From the NCBI GenBank assembly GCA_029821495.1, contig JALGTG010000001.1, positions 1-44,561 on the forward strand: 44,561 bases of DNA, given 5' to 3'. Below are positions 19,516-28,388 of the stretch, piece after piece. A program made the translations under genes and the position numbers. The first letter of the stretch is position 1, and every line of letters starts with the position of its first letter. The notes beneath the pieces were generated by a model. It searched no databases and had not been told where the DNA came from. It was given only the letters and a program-made list of their open reading frames with translations. Source of the DNA: Candidatus Hebobacteria bacterium (lineage in GTDB: Bacteria; Armatimonadota; Hebobacteria; Hebobacterales; Hebobacteraceae).

Positions 19516-20679
19516 GTGGTGCGGTGTCCTAAGTGCGGCAAGGATAGCCCCGACCAGGCCCGGTTTTGCCGCGCCTGCGGGCAGGAACTGACAGCGGACG
19601 CTCAGTCGGCAGCCCCCACGCCCACCTCGCCCGAGGAGCGCGCCCGGCGCCTCCTCGAAGACGGTTTCCGCTTCAGCGAGGCCGGCAGACTACAGCAGGC
19701 CATCGAGGCCTGCCAGCAGGCAATCTCCTTCAACCCCGCCTCCACATCCGCTCACTCGCTCCTGGGCACCCTCTTCGAACGCGTCGGCGACCGAGAGGGA
19801 GCGATCCGGGCCTACGAACAGGTCTTGACCCTCAGTCCCGGCAGCACCGTCGAGCGGCGCCGGCTGAACGAGCTCATGGGAGTGCCCGCGGCCCCGGAGC
19901 CCGTGGCCGTCTCACCCCGCGCCGCGCAGATGGCATTGACGGGAGCGATCGTGGTAGTGGTCGCGGTCGCGGCCATACTCTACACCTCCCACCAGGCTCC
20001 CTCAACGCGCCGAGAGGCGCGCGGGCCAGGGGCGGCCCAACTCGCCAGGCGGGGCGAGACACCAGGCCCGACTGCCCTGAGTGCCACTGCGCCCCCGCGC
20101 TTTGTCAACCTCGGCCGCGCCATCCCCCGCATGCCAGCGCGCCCAAGGCAGCTCGCGGCCATGCCGAGGGAACAGCCCCGCTGGCAGGACTACGGCTTTG
20201 GACAAAGGGTCGGACCTGGCTCCTACCTCCTGCCCGCGGCCGGCGGCGGACAGTACGCCTCCGCGCGCCCTCGCGCTCGGAGACAGCCCGTTCCCCCCAT
20301 ACACGGAGCCGTGCTGCTGCCGGGGTCGGCGGCCCCGACGCTCCCCACCCCGGGCTGGCGCTATCCCTCCGGGCTGGCCGAAGTCGGAGGGGGCGGCTCC
20401 AGTCGTCTGGCGCGTGCTTACTACATGCAGAAAGACTATCAGCGCGCCATCGAGACGTACAGAGGCTATCTGAACGAGAGTCCCCAGGCTGGCGCCGCAG
20501 TGCGAGAGGAGTTGGCATGGGTCTACGCCGAGTCGGGCCAGCCCCGCAGAGCCGCTCGCGAGTACGACACTGCTCTCAGTCAATACCGAACCGATCTGAA
20601 CCGGGGGCACAACGTGGAGGCCGCCCGGCATGGGGTCCGCACCTGTGAGTCTGCCCTTAAGGCACTGGAAAGCAACTAG
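19516..20679 (+). CDS. Zinc-ribbon TPR membrane protein
   Basis: GTG start after AGGAGG; CPKCGKDSPDQARFCRAC; TPR-like repeats; TM MALTGAIVVVVAVAAILY; C-terminal TPR. Confidence 0.7.
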   Translation: MVRCPKCGKDSPDQARFCRACGQELTADAQSAAPTPTSPEERARRLLEDGFRFSEAGRLQQAIEACQQAISFNPASTSAHSLLGTLFERVGDREGAIRAYEQVLTLSPGSTVERRRLNELMGVPAAPEPVAVSPRAAQMALTGAIVVVVAVAAILYTSHQAPSTRREARGPGAAQLARRGETPGPTALSATAPPRFVNLGRAIPRMPARPRQLAAMPREQPRWQDYGFGQRVGPGSYLLPAAGGGQYASARPRARRQPVPPIHGAVLLPGSAAPTLPTPGWRYPSGLAEVGGGGSSRLARAYYMQKDYQRAIETYRGYLNESPQAGAAVREELAWVYAESGQPRRAAREYDTALSQYRTDLNRGHNVEAARHGVRTCESALKALESN

Positions 20680-22291
20680 GACCATCTGCCTCGCAGCCGC
20701 GGTGGTGCTGATCTGCGCGGTCGCACCCGCGCAGGACCCGGCGGCCCGCTCCCTCCTGCTATTCCCTGTGCGGAGTCACTGGCTCTCCGCACCCCTAGCC
20801 GACGCCCTCACCGGCGCTCTCGCCAGGGAGCTCGGTCAATCGGGCATTCGCGTCGTGTCGGCAAACCCACAGGCCCCAGTCGTCCGGCTGGCCGCCTCCG
20901 AAGGCTGGATCCACCGGGATGACCTAGCCGCGGATCGCCTCCAGTCCAAACGGCACACGCTGGCCGTGGCGACGGGAACCGCGGCCTCGTTGACCGCTGT
21001 GCTGATAGAGGGTGAGACGGAGGCATCCCTCAACATCATTCTGGCGGGCGCGGTGTCGCGTCGTGAGGCAAGCCAACAGATCACGGCGCCGCTCGGCCGC
21101 ACCCCTCAGGAAGTGGCCCGCGATCTCGCCCGCCAGGTCGTGCATGCTCTGGAGACGGGACTTTGGGCGGCGGCGGACGCCGACCACGAAGGCCGCCGCC
21201 GCGCCGCCGCGGAGCGCTACGCGGCCGGGCGCGAAGCACTGGCGCAGGCAATGTACCGGGATGCCTTGCTGCACTTCGAGGCGGCCTTGCTGGGCGAGCC
21301 GGACAACACCGACTACCTCCGGCGCGCGGCGGAGGCAAGGGTCGGGCTCAAGGACTACTCCGGTGCACTGGTTAGGCTGCGGACACTCGCCAGCCGGCAG
21401 CCCGACGATGTCGAGGTGGCGCTGCAACTGGGCGACGTGGCCCTCATGGCCGGCGAGCCGGAGCGGGCAGAGGCGGCTTTTCTGTCAGCCGAGGCCCTGT
21501 CCCCGGGCGACGAGCGCGTCCTCGAGGGCCTGGCGCGGTCAGCGCGGGCGCGCGGGGCTCTGGAGAGGTCGGAGCTCTACTACGGCAGACTGCTCGGCCA
21601 ACTGGGCATGGCTTCCGTCCACTGGTCGGGTGGCACACAGGGAGGGCGAATCGTCTCGGGCAGGGCCTGGGGCGGGTACCAGTCTCTCGCTGCCGTGTTG
21701 GCGGCCCAACCCGATGACTCGATCAGGATCGCGGCCGTACCCGCGGATATCCGAGCCTTGCAGTTCGCCCAAGCCTACCTTCGCTCCGGCTGGACCGCTC
21801 ACGGGCTGGACGCCCTTGAGGCCTACCACGCTGAAGCCGACGTGCCGACGTACACGGAGGCCGCGTACCTCGACATCTTCCCGGTTCTCGACGAAGAGTC
21901 CGAAGCCGTCGCGCGCGACACACAACGAGCACTCGCCTCGCGAGCCGTCGGGGAACTCGACGATGAAGAGGCCGACTCTGAGATCGACAGCCTGCACGAT
22001 CGCTCCGATCGCCTTGCTACGTTGGCGGAACAGATGCAGGTCGCGCCGAGAGTCGACCCGGCCCACCGCTACCGCGTGCTCGCCTACAACATGCTGAACG
22101 AATCGAACTTCGAAGCGCTCATGTTCGCGCGGACCCAGGACCCTGACCACCACCGACGCGCAGAGCTGCTCCGCGCCGCGTTCCGAGAAGCACGTGCCCA
22201 AGCGAACCTGCTCTGCCAGGCGCTCCTGGGCTCGGCCGAGATCGTCGAGCCGCGACCTCTGCCACCTCCGGCGGAGCCCGCAGGCGAGTGA
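20630..22291 (+). CDS. Exported TPR-repeat protein
   Basis: Signal-like TRTICLAAAVVLICAVAPAQ; TPR units (YRDALLHFEAALLGEPDNTDYLRRAAEARVGLKDYSGALVRL...); overlaps upstream gene (start 20630 or 20645). Confidence 0.65.
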   Translation: MGSAPVSLPLRHWKATRTICLAAAVVLICAVAPAQDPAARSLLLFPVRSHWLSAPLADALTGALARELGQSGIRVVSANPQAPVVRLAASEGWIHRDDLAADRLQSKRHTLAVATGTAASLTAVLIEGETEASLNIILAGAVSRREASQQITAPLGRTPQEVARDLARQVVHALETGLWAAADADHEGRRRAAAERYAAGREALAQAMYRDALLHFEAALLGEPDNTDYLRRAAEARVGLKDYSGALVRLRTLASRQPDDVEVALQLGDVALMAGEPERAEAAFLSAEALSPGDERVLEGLARSARARGALERSELYYGRLLGQLGMASVHWSGGTQGGRIVSGRAWGGYQSLAAVLAAQPDDSIRIAAVPADIRALQFAQAYLRSGWTAHGLDALEAYHAEADVPTYTEAAYLDIFPVLDEESEAVARDTQRALASRAVGELDDEEADSEIDSLHDRSDRLATLAEQMQVAPRVDPAHRYRVLAYNMLNESNFEALMFARTQDPDHHRRAELLRAAFREARAQANLLCQALLGSAEIVEPRPLPPPAEPAGE

Positions 22292-22325
22292 GGACGTCGT
22301 CTGCCCGGTCGACGAGGAGGGCTCT

Positions 22326-22928
22326 GTGAAGCTCCTGCTCCACTGCTGCTGCGCACCGTGCGCCACCGCTGTCGCCGACTACTTCCGCAGCCTCCAGTAC
22401 GACGTGACGGGATGGTTCTTCAATCCAAATATCCATCCAGAGGAGGAGCGTCTTCGGCGAGAGAGAGTCCTGTCCGCGGGAGCGCCGCAGATGGGCCTCC
22501 CGCTCTTGCCCGCGGGTCCGGGGATGAGCTTGGCCGATTTCCTTCTGGTCCTCTCTCAGAGTGGCGGCCGCCGCTGTCGTGCCTGCTACGGACTCCGCCT
22601 GACGGAGACGGCAAGGCAAGCGGCGAAGAACGGCTTCGAGGCCTTCTCCAGCACGCTGCTCATAAGCCCCTACCAGGACGTAAGCGCCATCGCAGAGGTC
22701 GGCTCCGAGGCGGCCGAGCGATTCGGCGTCCAGTTCCAGTGCCCCGACCTGCGGGACAAGTACCCGGAGAGCTGCGAGCGCTCGCGGCAACTGGGCCTCT
22801 ATCGCCAGAACTACTGCGGCTGTCTCTTCAGCCAGCTCGAACGCGGCGAGCGCCGCTCGAACCGCTTTGTCGACAAGCTGCTGACGCGCTCCTGCTCTGA
22901 CGTGGACCGGACTCCTGCCGCGAGATGA
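22326..22928 (+). CDS. queH: Epoxyqueuosine reductase QueH
   Basis: VKLLLHCCCAPCATAV; CRACYGLRLTETA; STLLISPYQD; QNYCGCLFS; GTG start at 22326. Confidence 0.9.
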   Translation: MKLLLHCCCAPCATAVADYFRSLQYDVTGWFFNPNIHPEEERLRRERVLSAGAPQMGLPLLPAGPGMSLADFLLVLSQSGGRRCRACYGLRLTETARQAAKNGFEAFSSTLLISPYQDVSAIAEVGSEAAERFGVQFQCPDLRDKYPESCERSRQLGLYRQNYCGCLFSQLERGERRSNRFVDKLLTRSCSDVDRTPAAR

Positions 22929-22955
22929 GAGCGCGGCGATGGGCGGGACGAGCCT

Positions 22956-23303
22956 ATGAGACGAGCGCTCATTCGGCTTGGCGGCGGCCTGGTCGCCTTG
23001 GGCATGCTGACCATAGGCCTCGGCCTCTTGACCTCGGCCGCGGGCCGGCGCGGCGCGTGCCTCCTGCCGGGAGACGCTCCCATCTCGCGTTCACCTCTCC
23101 CCTCCGTGTTTCCGGTGGTCGCCTGTCCCGTCTTGAGGCCAGTGCTCGCCCTGGTTCTGTGGGTGATCGCCGCCTCGCGCCGGGACTCAGCATCCCTTGC
23201 TCCGCGGGGCAAGGCCCTCCTATACTGTTGTTCGCTGAGGAACTGCGACCATGAACATCATCGTCGCCCCGGACAGCTTCAAGGGCAGCCTCACTGCGGC
23301 TGA
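22956..23303 (+). CDS. DUF2905-like small membrane protein (C-terminus uncertain)
   Basis: IRLGGGLVALGMLTIGLGLL...LLPGDAPISRSPLPSVFPVVACPVLRPVLALVLWVI resembles the DUF2905 pattern; ORF overruns into the next gene. Confidence 0.45.
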   Translation: MRRALIRLGGGLVALGMLTIGLGLLTSAAGRRGACLLPGDAPISRSPLPSVFPVVACPVLRPVLALVLWVIAASRRDSASLAPRGKALLYCCSLRNCDHEHHRRPGQLQGQPHCG

Positions 23304-24414
23304 AGCCGCTGATGCCATCATACAGGGCGTGCGCGACGTCCTGCCGGACGCGGAGATCGTCTCCATCCCGCTGGCCGACGGCGGTGAGGGCACCGTAGAC
23401 GCTCTTGTACTTGCCACCAGGGGCCGGATCGTCACTAAGAAGGTCACCGGACCGATGGGCGACGAGACTGAGGCCAGCTTCGGGGTCCTCGGCGACGATG
23501 TCACCGGCGTCATAGAAATGGCGGCGGCCGCTGGCCTGCCGCTCGTACCCCCGGAGAAGAGGAATCCGCTCCTGGCCACCACCTACGGCGTCGGGGAACT
23601 GATGCTCGCGGCCCTCGATGAGGGATGCACGCGGCTGATCGTCGGCCTCGGCGGCAGCGCCACCAGCGATGGGGGAGCGGGCATGGCCCAGGCCTTGGGC
23701 GTCAAGCTGCTCGCAGCCGACGGCACTGAGTTGAAGCGCGGGGCGGCGCCGTTGATGAGTCTCGAGAGTGTTGACATCGCCAAGCGCGACCCGCGCATCG
23801 CCAACATTACCATCTACGCAGCCTCCGATGTCACCAATCCCCTCTGCGGCCCACAAGGAGCCGCAGCAGTCTACGGCCCCCAGAAGGGCGCCAGCCAGCA
23901 GATGGTCCCCATGTTGGACAACGCGCTGGCCAAGCTCGCAGCCGTCATCGAGCAAGACCTAAGCCTCAGCGTTCGTGATACTGCTGGCGCCGGCGCCGCC
24001 GGCGGCCTTGGCGCGGGCCTGGTCTCCTTCTGCAACGCCCAGATCCGCTCCGGGCCCAATCTTGTGCTCGAAATGCTCGACTTCGAAGGATATCTTGAGT
24101 CGGCCGACATAGTGCTCACCGGCGAGGGCAGAATCGACGATCAGCTCGAGTTCGGCAAAGCGATAAGCGGCGTCGCTCTCCTGGCCGGCAAGTATGGCGT
24201 CCCCGTAGTCGCTCTCACGGGAAGCCTGCTCGTGGAGCCCGAGAAGCTCGCCGAGCGCGGGGTCGAAGGCGTAGTCCCGATCTCGACCGGACCTGTGGAC
24301 GAGACTGAACTGATGGAGCGGGCCGGGGAACTCCTGCAGGCGGCCACCGAGCGAACGATGCGTCTGCTCATCGCCGGCCGTCGGCTCGGAGACGGACGCT
24401 GGCCCGCGGCATGA
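23251..24414 (+). CDS. Glycerate kinase (GarK/GlxK family)
   Basis: MNIIVAPDSFKGSLTAAEAADAI; IPLADGGEGTVDAL; GLGGSATSDGGAGMAQALG; TGEGRIDDQ. Confidence 0.95.
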   Translation: MNIIVAPDSFKGSLTAAEAADAIIQGVRDVLPDAEIVSIPLADGGEGTVDALVLATRGRIVTKKVTGPMGDETEASFGVLGDDVTGVIEMAAAAGLPLVPPEKRNPLLATTYGVGELMLAALDEGCTRLIVGLGGSATSDGGAGMAQALGVKLLAADGTELKRGAAPLMSLESVDIAKRDPRIANITIYAASDVTNPLCGPQGAAAVYGPQKGASQQMVPMLDNALAKLAAVIEQDLSLSVRDTAGAGAAGGLGAGLVSFCNAQIRSGPNLVLEMLDFEGYLESADIVLTGEGRIDDQLEFGKAISGVALLAGKYGVPVVALTGSLLVEPEKLAERGVEGVVPISTGPVDETELMERAGELLQAATERTMRLLIAGRRLGDGRWPAA

Positions 24415-24416
24415 GG

Positions 24417-24444
24417 TTGGATACTCCACATACTGTGGTATAAG
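24417..24444 (+). promoter_or_regulatory. Promoter candidate for yqeG-like gene with internal palindrome
   Basis: TTGGAT, 16-nt spacer, TGG-TATAAG; spacer contains CCACA-TAC-TGTGG (24426-24438). Confidence 0.4.
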
Positions 24445-24476
24445 CGTTCCTAGACGGCAGCAACGGCGGTGTCGTA

Positions 24477-25073
24477 GTGCACAACCTACTGAGGCCCACG
24501 CGGCTGGCCGATGCGGTTTGGAGCATCGACCTGGACTGGCTCGCCAGCCGACGCATACGTGGCCTGATACTAGACCTCGATAACACGCTCGTCGACTGGA
24601 ACGACAGCAGAGTCCGCCCGGAAGTGCGGGCCTGGCTGCAGCAGGCGCGCGCGCGCGGGTTCGCCCTCTGCATTGCCAGCAACGCCGTGCGAGCCGGCCG
24701 CGTTGGGCGGCTGGCGAAAGAGCTGGGCCTCAAGGCCGTAACGCACGCTGGCAAGCCCCTCCCCGCCGCCTTCCGTCATGCCATGGCGGCCCTCGGCACC
24801 TCCGTCAACACCACCTGCGCAATCGGCGACCAGTTGTTCACGGACATGCTGGGAGCCAACTGGCTGGGGATGACCACTGTCCTCGTCGACCCCCTGAGCC
24901 CCAGAGAGTCACCCCACACTCGACTGATCCGCCTCATTGAGCGACCGATTAGACGCCGATGGAAGCGCAGCCGCGCTGCACAGCGCCCCCTGTGCCCCAC
25001 ACAGACGGAACCCCAGAGCGACAATCGCAGGCCAACACCGTACCGGGAAACACCAAACGGGGGTGGCGCATGA
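24477..25073 (+). CDS. YqeG family HAD-IIIA phosphatase
   Basis: LLRPTRLADAVWSIDLDWLASRRIRGLILDLDNTLVDWN; IASNAVRAGRV; AIGDQLFTDMLGANWLGMTTVLVDPL. Confidence 0.88.
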   Translation: MHNLLRPTRLADAVWSIDLDWLASRRIRGLILDLDNTLVDWNDSRVRPEVRAWLQQARARGFALCIASNAVRAGRVGRLAKELGLKAVTHAGKPLPAAFRHAMAALGTSVNTTCAIGDQLFTDMLGANWLGMTTVLVDPLSPRESPHTRLIRLIERPIRRRWKRSRAAQRPLCPTQTEPQSDNRRPTPYRETPNGGGA

Positions 25074-25079
25074 CCCCCG
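25058..25079 (+). terminator. Terminator-like hairpin overlapping the yqeG-like stop codon
   Basis: CGGGGGT-8 nt-ACCCCCG perfect 7-bp stem followed by CTTTCG. Confidence 0.35.
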
Positions 25080-25259
25080 CTTTCGTGTACAATCCAGTCC
25101 TCGGATGCCGGCCGGAGGAACCGGGGACCGAAATCGGCGGAGGCAGCCAGGCGGGAAGCCAGGATCGGAGGCAGGCAGACTCGCTCTGGGCGGTTTTCAG
25201 CCGCCAGGCAAGACTCATCCGGTGTCTTGCCGCGGCCGCGCGCGAATTCTCGGCAGAGG

Positions 25260-25288
25260 TTGTGAGAGGAACCCACTTGTGGTATGAT
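25260..25288 (+). promoter_or_regulatory. Sigma70-like promoter upstream of pilB
   Basis: TTGTGA (25260-25265), 17-nt spacer, TATGAT (25283-25288). Confidence 0.5.
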
Positions 25289-25382
25289 ATAGAAGCGAGA
25301 GGTCCAGTGGGATGCCCCGCCGCATTCATCGTCCGTAGCTTGTCGGTTCGCCTGTTGGCGCAGGTGTAAGGGGAACGGCCGG

Positions 25383-27125
25383 ATGGCGACACCGCAGGGA
25401 CCGAAAAAGCCGCTGGGGCAGATCCTCCTGGACAAGGGTCTGATCACCCAAGATCAGCTCGACGAGGCCCTTAGGGTCCAGAAGAATACGACCGAGCAGC
25501 TCGGCCGTATCCTGGTGGACTTGGGCTATATCGCCGAGCGCGACGCATTGAAGGCCCACGCCGAGCAGCTCGGCATGCCTTTCCTCGAGCTCGACCGCGT
25601 AAGCATGGACGAGGACGTCGCAAAGGCCATCCCCCAGAGCGTCGTCCAGCGTTACAACGCGGTCCCCATTCGGCGCAGCGGCAACCGGCTGACCGTTGCC
25701 ATGGCCGACCCCACCAATGTCTTCGCCCTGGACGACATCCGGCTCATTACGGGATACGAGATCGACCCCATGCTCGCCGCCCCCGACGACATCAACGCAC
25801 TGCTCCGCGGCGTGGATGGGGGCGCTACCCAGGAAGAGCTTCAAACCGCACTCCAGGCCCTCGACGGAGGCTTCGAGCAGGGGCTGGGCGACGATCTCGA
25901 CCTCACCACTGCAGGCGTCGACGAGGACATCCGCGCGGATCAGGCGCTCGAGGACGAAGCGCCCATCATCCGCGTCGTCAATGTCATCATCCAGCAGGCC
26001 ATCAAAGACCGCGCCAGCGACATCCACGTGGAGCCCGACCGACGCGGAGTTCGCATCCGCTACCGTGTGGACGGCGTCCTCCACGAGGTAATGAGGGTCC
26101 CCAAGTACGTCCACGCACCCCTCGTCTCCCGTATCAAGATTATGGGAGACATGAACATCGCCGAGCGCCGCCTCCCCCAGGACGGACGTATCCACATCAG
26201 ACACGAAGGCAAAGACTACGACCTCCGCGTCTCCAGCCTCCCTACCGTCTTCGGCGAAAAAGTCGTCATGCGTATCCTCGACCAAAGCAGCGTCTTGATC
26301 GGACTCAACAAGCTCGGCCTCTTCCCCGAGATCCAGGCCCAGTTGGAGTCCATCATCGTACAGCCCAACGGGATGATCCTCTCCACAGGACCCACGGGCT
26401 CCGGCAAGACAACCACCCAGTACTCCGTCCTCAACAAGATCAACTCCGTCGAGGTCAACATCACCACCATCGAGGACCCGGTCGAGTACCAGCTGCCGGG
26501 ACTCAACCAGGTCCACGTCAACCGGAAGGCGGGCCTCACCTTCGCCAACGCAATGCGCTACTTCGTCCGCCAGGACCCCGACATCATCATGGTCGGAGAA
26601 ATCCGCGACCTCGAGACCGCCGAAACCGCCATCCAGGCATCTCTTACCGGACACCTCGTTCTATCTACCCTACACACCAATGACGCGCCGTCGGCCGTCA
26701 CCCGTATGGTCGACATGGGCGTCGAGCCGTTCCTGATCTCCGCCTCCGTCATCGGCGTCCTGGCTCAGCGCCTCGGCCGTCGCATCTGCGCCAACTGCAA
26801 GGAGCCTTACAAGCCGCCAGCCGAGGCCCTACAGAGAGTCGGCTTCGACGTCGAGAACATGGATGACGTCGTCTTCTACCGCGGGCGCGGCTGCGATCAG
26901 TGTCTCCACACCGGATACAAGGGCCGCAACGGCATCTTTGAGTTCATGCTCATGACCGAGGAACTCCAGGACCTGATCGTCAAGCGAGCGCCGCTCTCTG
27001 AGGTCCGCAACGCTGCCTTGGCGAGCGGCATGAAGACCCTGAAGTCGGACGGTTTCCAGAAAGTGGTCGAGGGGCTCACAACGGTTGAGGAAGTTATGCG
27101 GGTGGTCTTCACGGCAGGAGGGTAG
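25383..27125 (+). CDS. pilB: Type IV pilus assembly / T2SS ATPase PilB/GspE with N-terminal MshEN-like domain
   Basis: MshEN-like repeats; Walker A GPTGSGKTTT; Zn motif CANCKEP...CDQCLHTGYKGRNGIFE. Confidence 0.95.
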   Translation: MATPQGPKKPLGQILLDKGLITQDQLDEALRVQKNTTEQLGRILVDLGYIAERDALKAHAEQLGMPFLELDRVSMDEDVAKAIPQSVVQRYNAVPIRRSGNRLTVAMADPTNVFALDDIRLITGYEIDPMLAAPDDINALLRGVDGGATQEELQTALQALDGGFEQGLGDDLDLTTAGVDEDIRADQALEDEAPIIRVVNVIIQQAIKDRASDIHVEPDRRGVRIRYRVDGVLHEVMRVPKYVHAPLVSRIKIMGDMNIAERRLPQDGRIHIRHEGKDYDLRVSSLPTVFGEKVVMRILDQSSVLIGLNKLGLFPEIQAQLESIIVQPNGMILSTGPTGSGKTTTQYSVLNKINSVEVNITTIEDPVEYQLPGLNQVHVNRKAGLTFANAMRYFVRQDPDIIMVGEIRDLETAETAIQASLTGHLVLSTLHTNDAPSAVTRMVDMGVEPFLISASVIGVLAQRLGRRICANCKEPYKPPAEALQRVGFDVENMDDVVFYRGRGCDQCLHTGYKGRNGIFEFMLMTEELQDLIVKRAPLSEVRNAALASGMKTLKSDGFQKVVEGLTTVEEVMRVVFTAGG

Positions 27126-27183
27126 TGCCGCCGTAGGCTCGGGGGGCGACCGTTCACTCTTGCGAACTAGGGATGAGTGCATA

Positions 27184-28359
27184 ATGGCAGAGGCGACCGA
27201 GTCGGGAGAAGCCGGTCCGGAAGTTAGAGCACCAGACGCCCAGGGGCTCCCCACTGAGAGGGTGACGGCCGCGCGCCCCATCGAAGACGTCCACCTCGAC
27301 GAGCTCCTTCACCTCGTTGTCGACAAGAAGGGCTCAGACCTCCATCTCGCGCCTGGCGTGCCCCCCGTTCTCCGCATAGACGGGAAACTGCTCGCCACGA
27401 ACTTCGACGTGCTATCGGACTTCGAAGTGCAGCGGATGGTCTACGCAATCCTCACCGACGAGAACATCCGCAGCTTCGAGACCGACTACGAACTCGACTG
27501 CTCCTACGAGCTTAAGGGCGTCTCTCGTTTCCGGGTCAATATCTACCGCGATCGCGGCGCCGTCGCTGGCGCCTTCCGCGTCATCCCTTCCAGAATCCCC
27601 ACCGTCCGCGAGCTGGGCCTCCCCCTCGTCCTCGAGGACTTGAGCCGCAGACCCCGTGGGCTCGTCCTCGTCACCGGCCCAACTGGCTCCGGCAAATCCA
27701 CCACCCTGGCCGCACTCATCGGCCAGATCAACAACGAACGCTCCGAGCATATCATCACCATCGAAGATCCCATCGAGTACCTCCACACCCACCGGCGCAG
27801 CCTCGTCAACCAGCGAGAGATGGGCACCGATACCCGCAGCTTCGCCCAGGCCCTGCGCCATGCTCTGCGGGAGGACCCTGATGTCATCCTCGTGGGCGAG
27901 ATGCGGGACCTGGAGACGATGGCACTCGCAATCACCGCGGCCGAAACCGGACACCTGGTATTCTCTACCGTCCACACCAACAGCGCCGCCCAGACCGTGG
28001 ACCGCATCGTAGACGTGTTCCCCCCAGGCCAGCAGGAACAGATCCGCATTCAGCTCTCCAACACCCTCGAAGCAGTCCTCTCCCAGCAGCTCCTCCCGCG
28101 CGCCGGCACGCCGGGCCGAATCGCGGCCATGGAGATCATGGTCGCCTCTCCCGCCGTCCGCAACCTCATCCGGGAGGCCAAGGCCCACCAGATCACATCC
28201 ATCATCCAAACCAGCGCCCATCTAGGCATGCAGACCATGGACCAGTGCTTGCGCGATCTCTACCAGCGCGGCCTCATAACCTACGAAGAGGCCATGGGGC
28301 GCGCAATGAACCAGGAAGAGCTCAAGAAGATGCTCTTCACGCGGGGTGAGGAAGCCTAA
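27184..28359 (+). CDS. pilT: Twitching motility retraction ATPase PilT
   Basis: VVDKKGSDLHLAPGVPPVLRIDGKL; GPTGSGKSTTLAALI; VGEMRDLETM; ATG at 27184 more likely than 27085. Confidence 0.94.
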   Translation: MAEATESGEAGPEVRAPDAQGLPTERVTAARPIEDVHLDELLHLVVDKKGSDLHLAPGVPPVLRIDGKLLATNFDVLSDFEVQRMVYAILTDENIRSFETDYELDCSYELKGVSRFRVNIYRDRGAVAGAFRVIPSRIPTVRELGLPLVLEDLSRRPRGLVLVTGPTGSGKSTTLAALIGQINNERSEHIITIEDPIEYLHTHRRSLVNQREMGTDTRSFAQALRHALREDPDVILVGEMRDLETMALAITAAETGHLVFSTVHTNSAAQTVDRIVDVFPPGQQEQIRIQLSNTLEAVLSQQLLPRAGTPGRIAAMEIMVASPAVRNLIREAKAHQITSIIQTSAHLGMQTMDQCLRDLYQRGLITYEEAMGRAMNQEELKKMLFTRGEEA

Positions 28360-28388
28360 GGCAGGGCCGTCCCTCAGGAGACGACGCT

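Noticed and set aside
25100-25180. Possible known riboswitch (ydaO c-di-AMP, GEMM-I c-di-GMP or cobalamin) upstream of pilB
   Set aside because: Only short fragments resemble these (GGAGGAACCG, GGGAAGCCAGGAT); the conserved core pairings could not be built by eye, so it is reported only as an unclassified structured leader
25326-26654. 442-aa antisense ORF opposite pilB
   Set aside because: Shadow ORF of a high-GC coding strand; acidic low-complexity translation (DVDLVESRQ..., DDDIDDADD) and no recognisable motif
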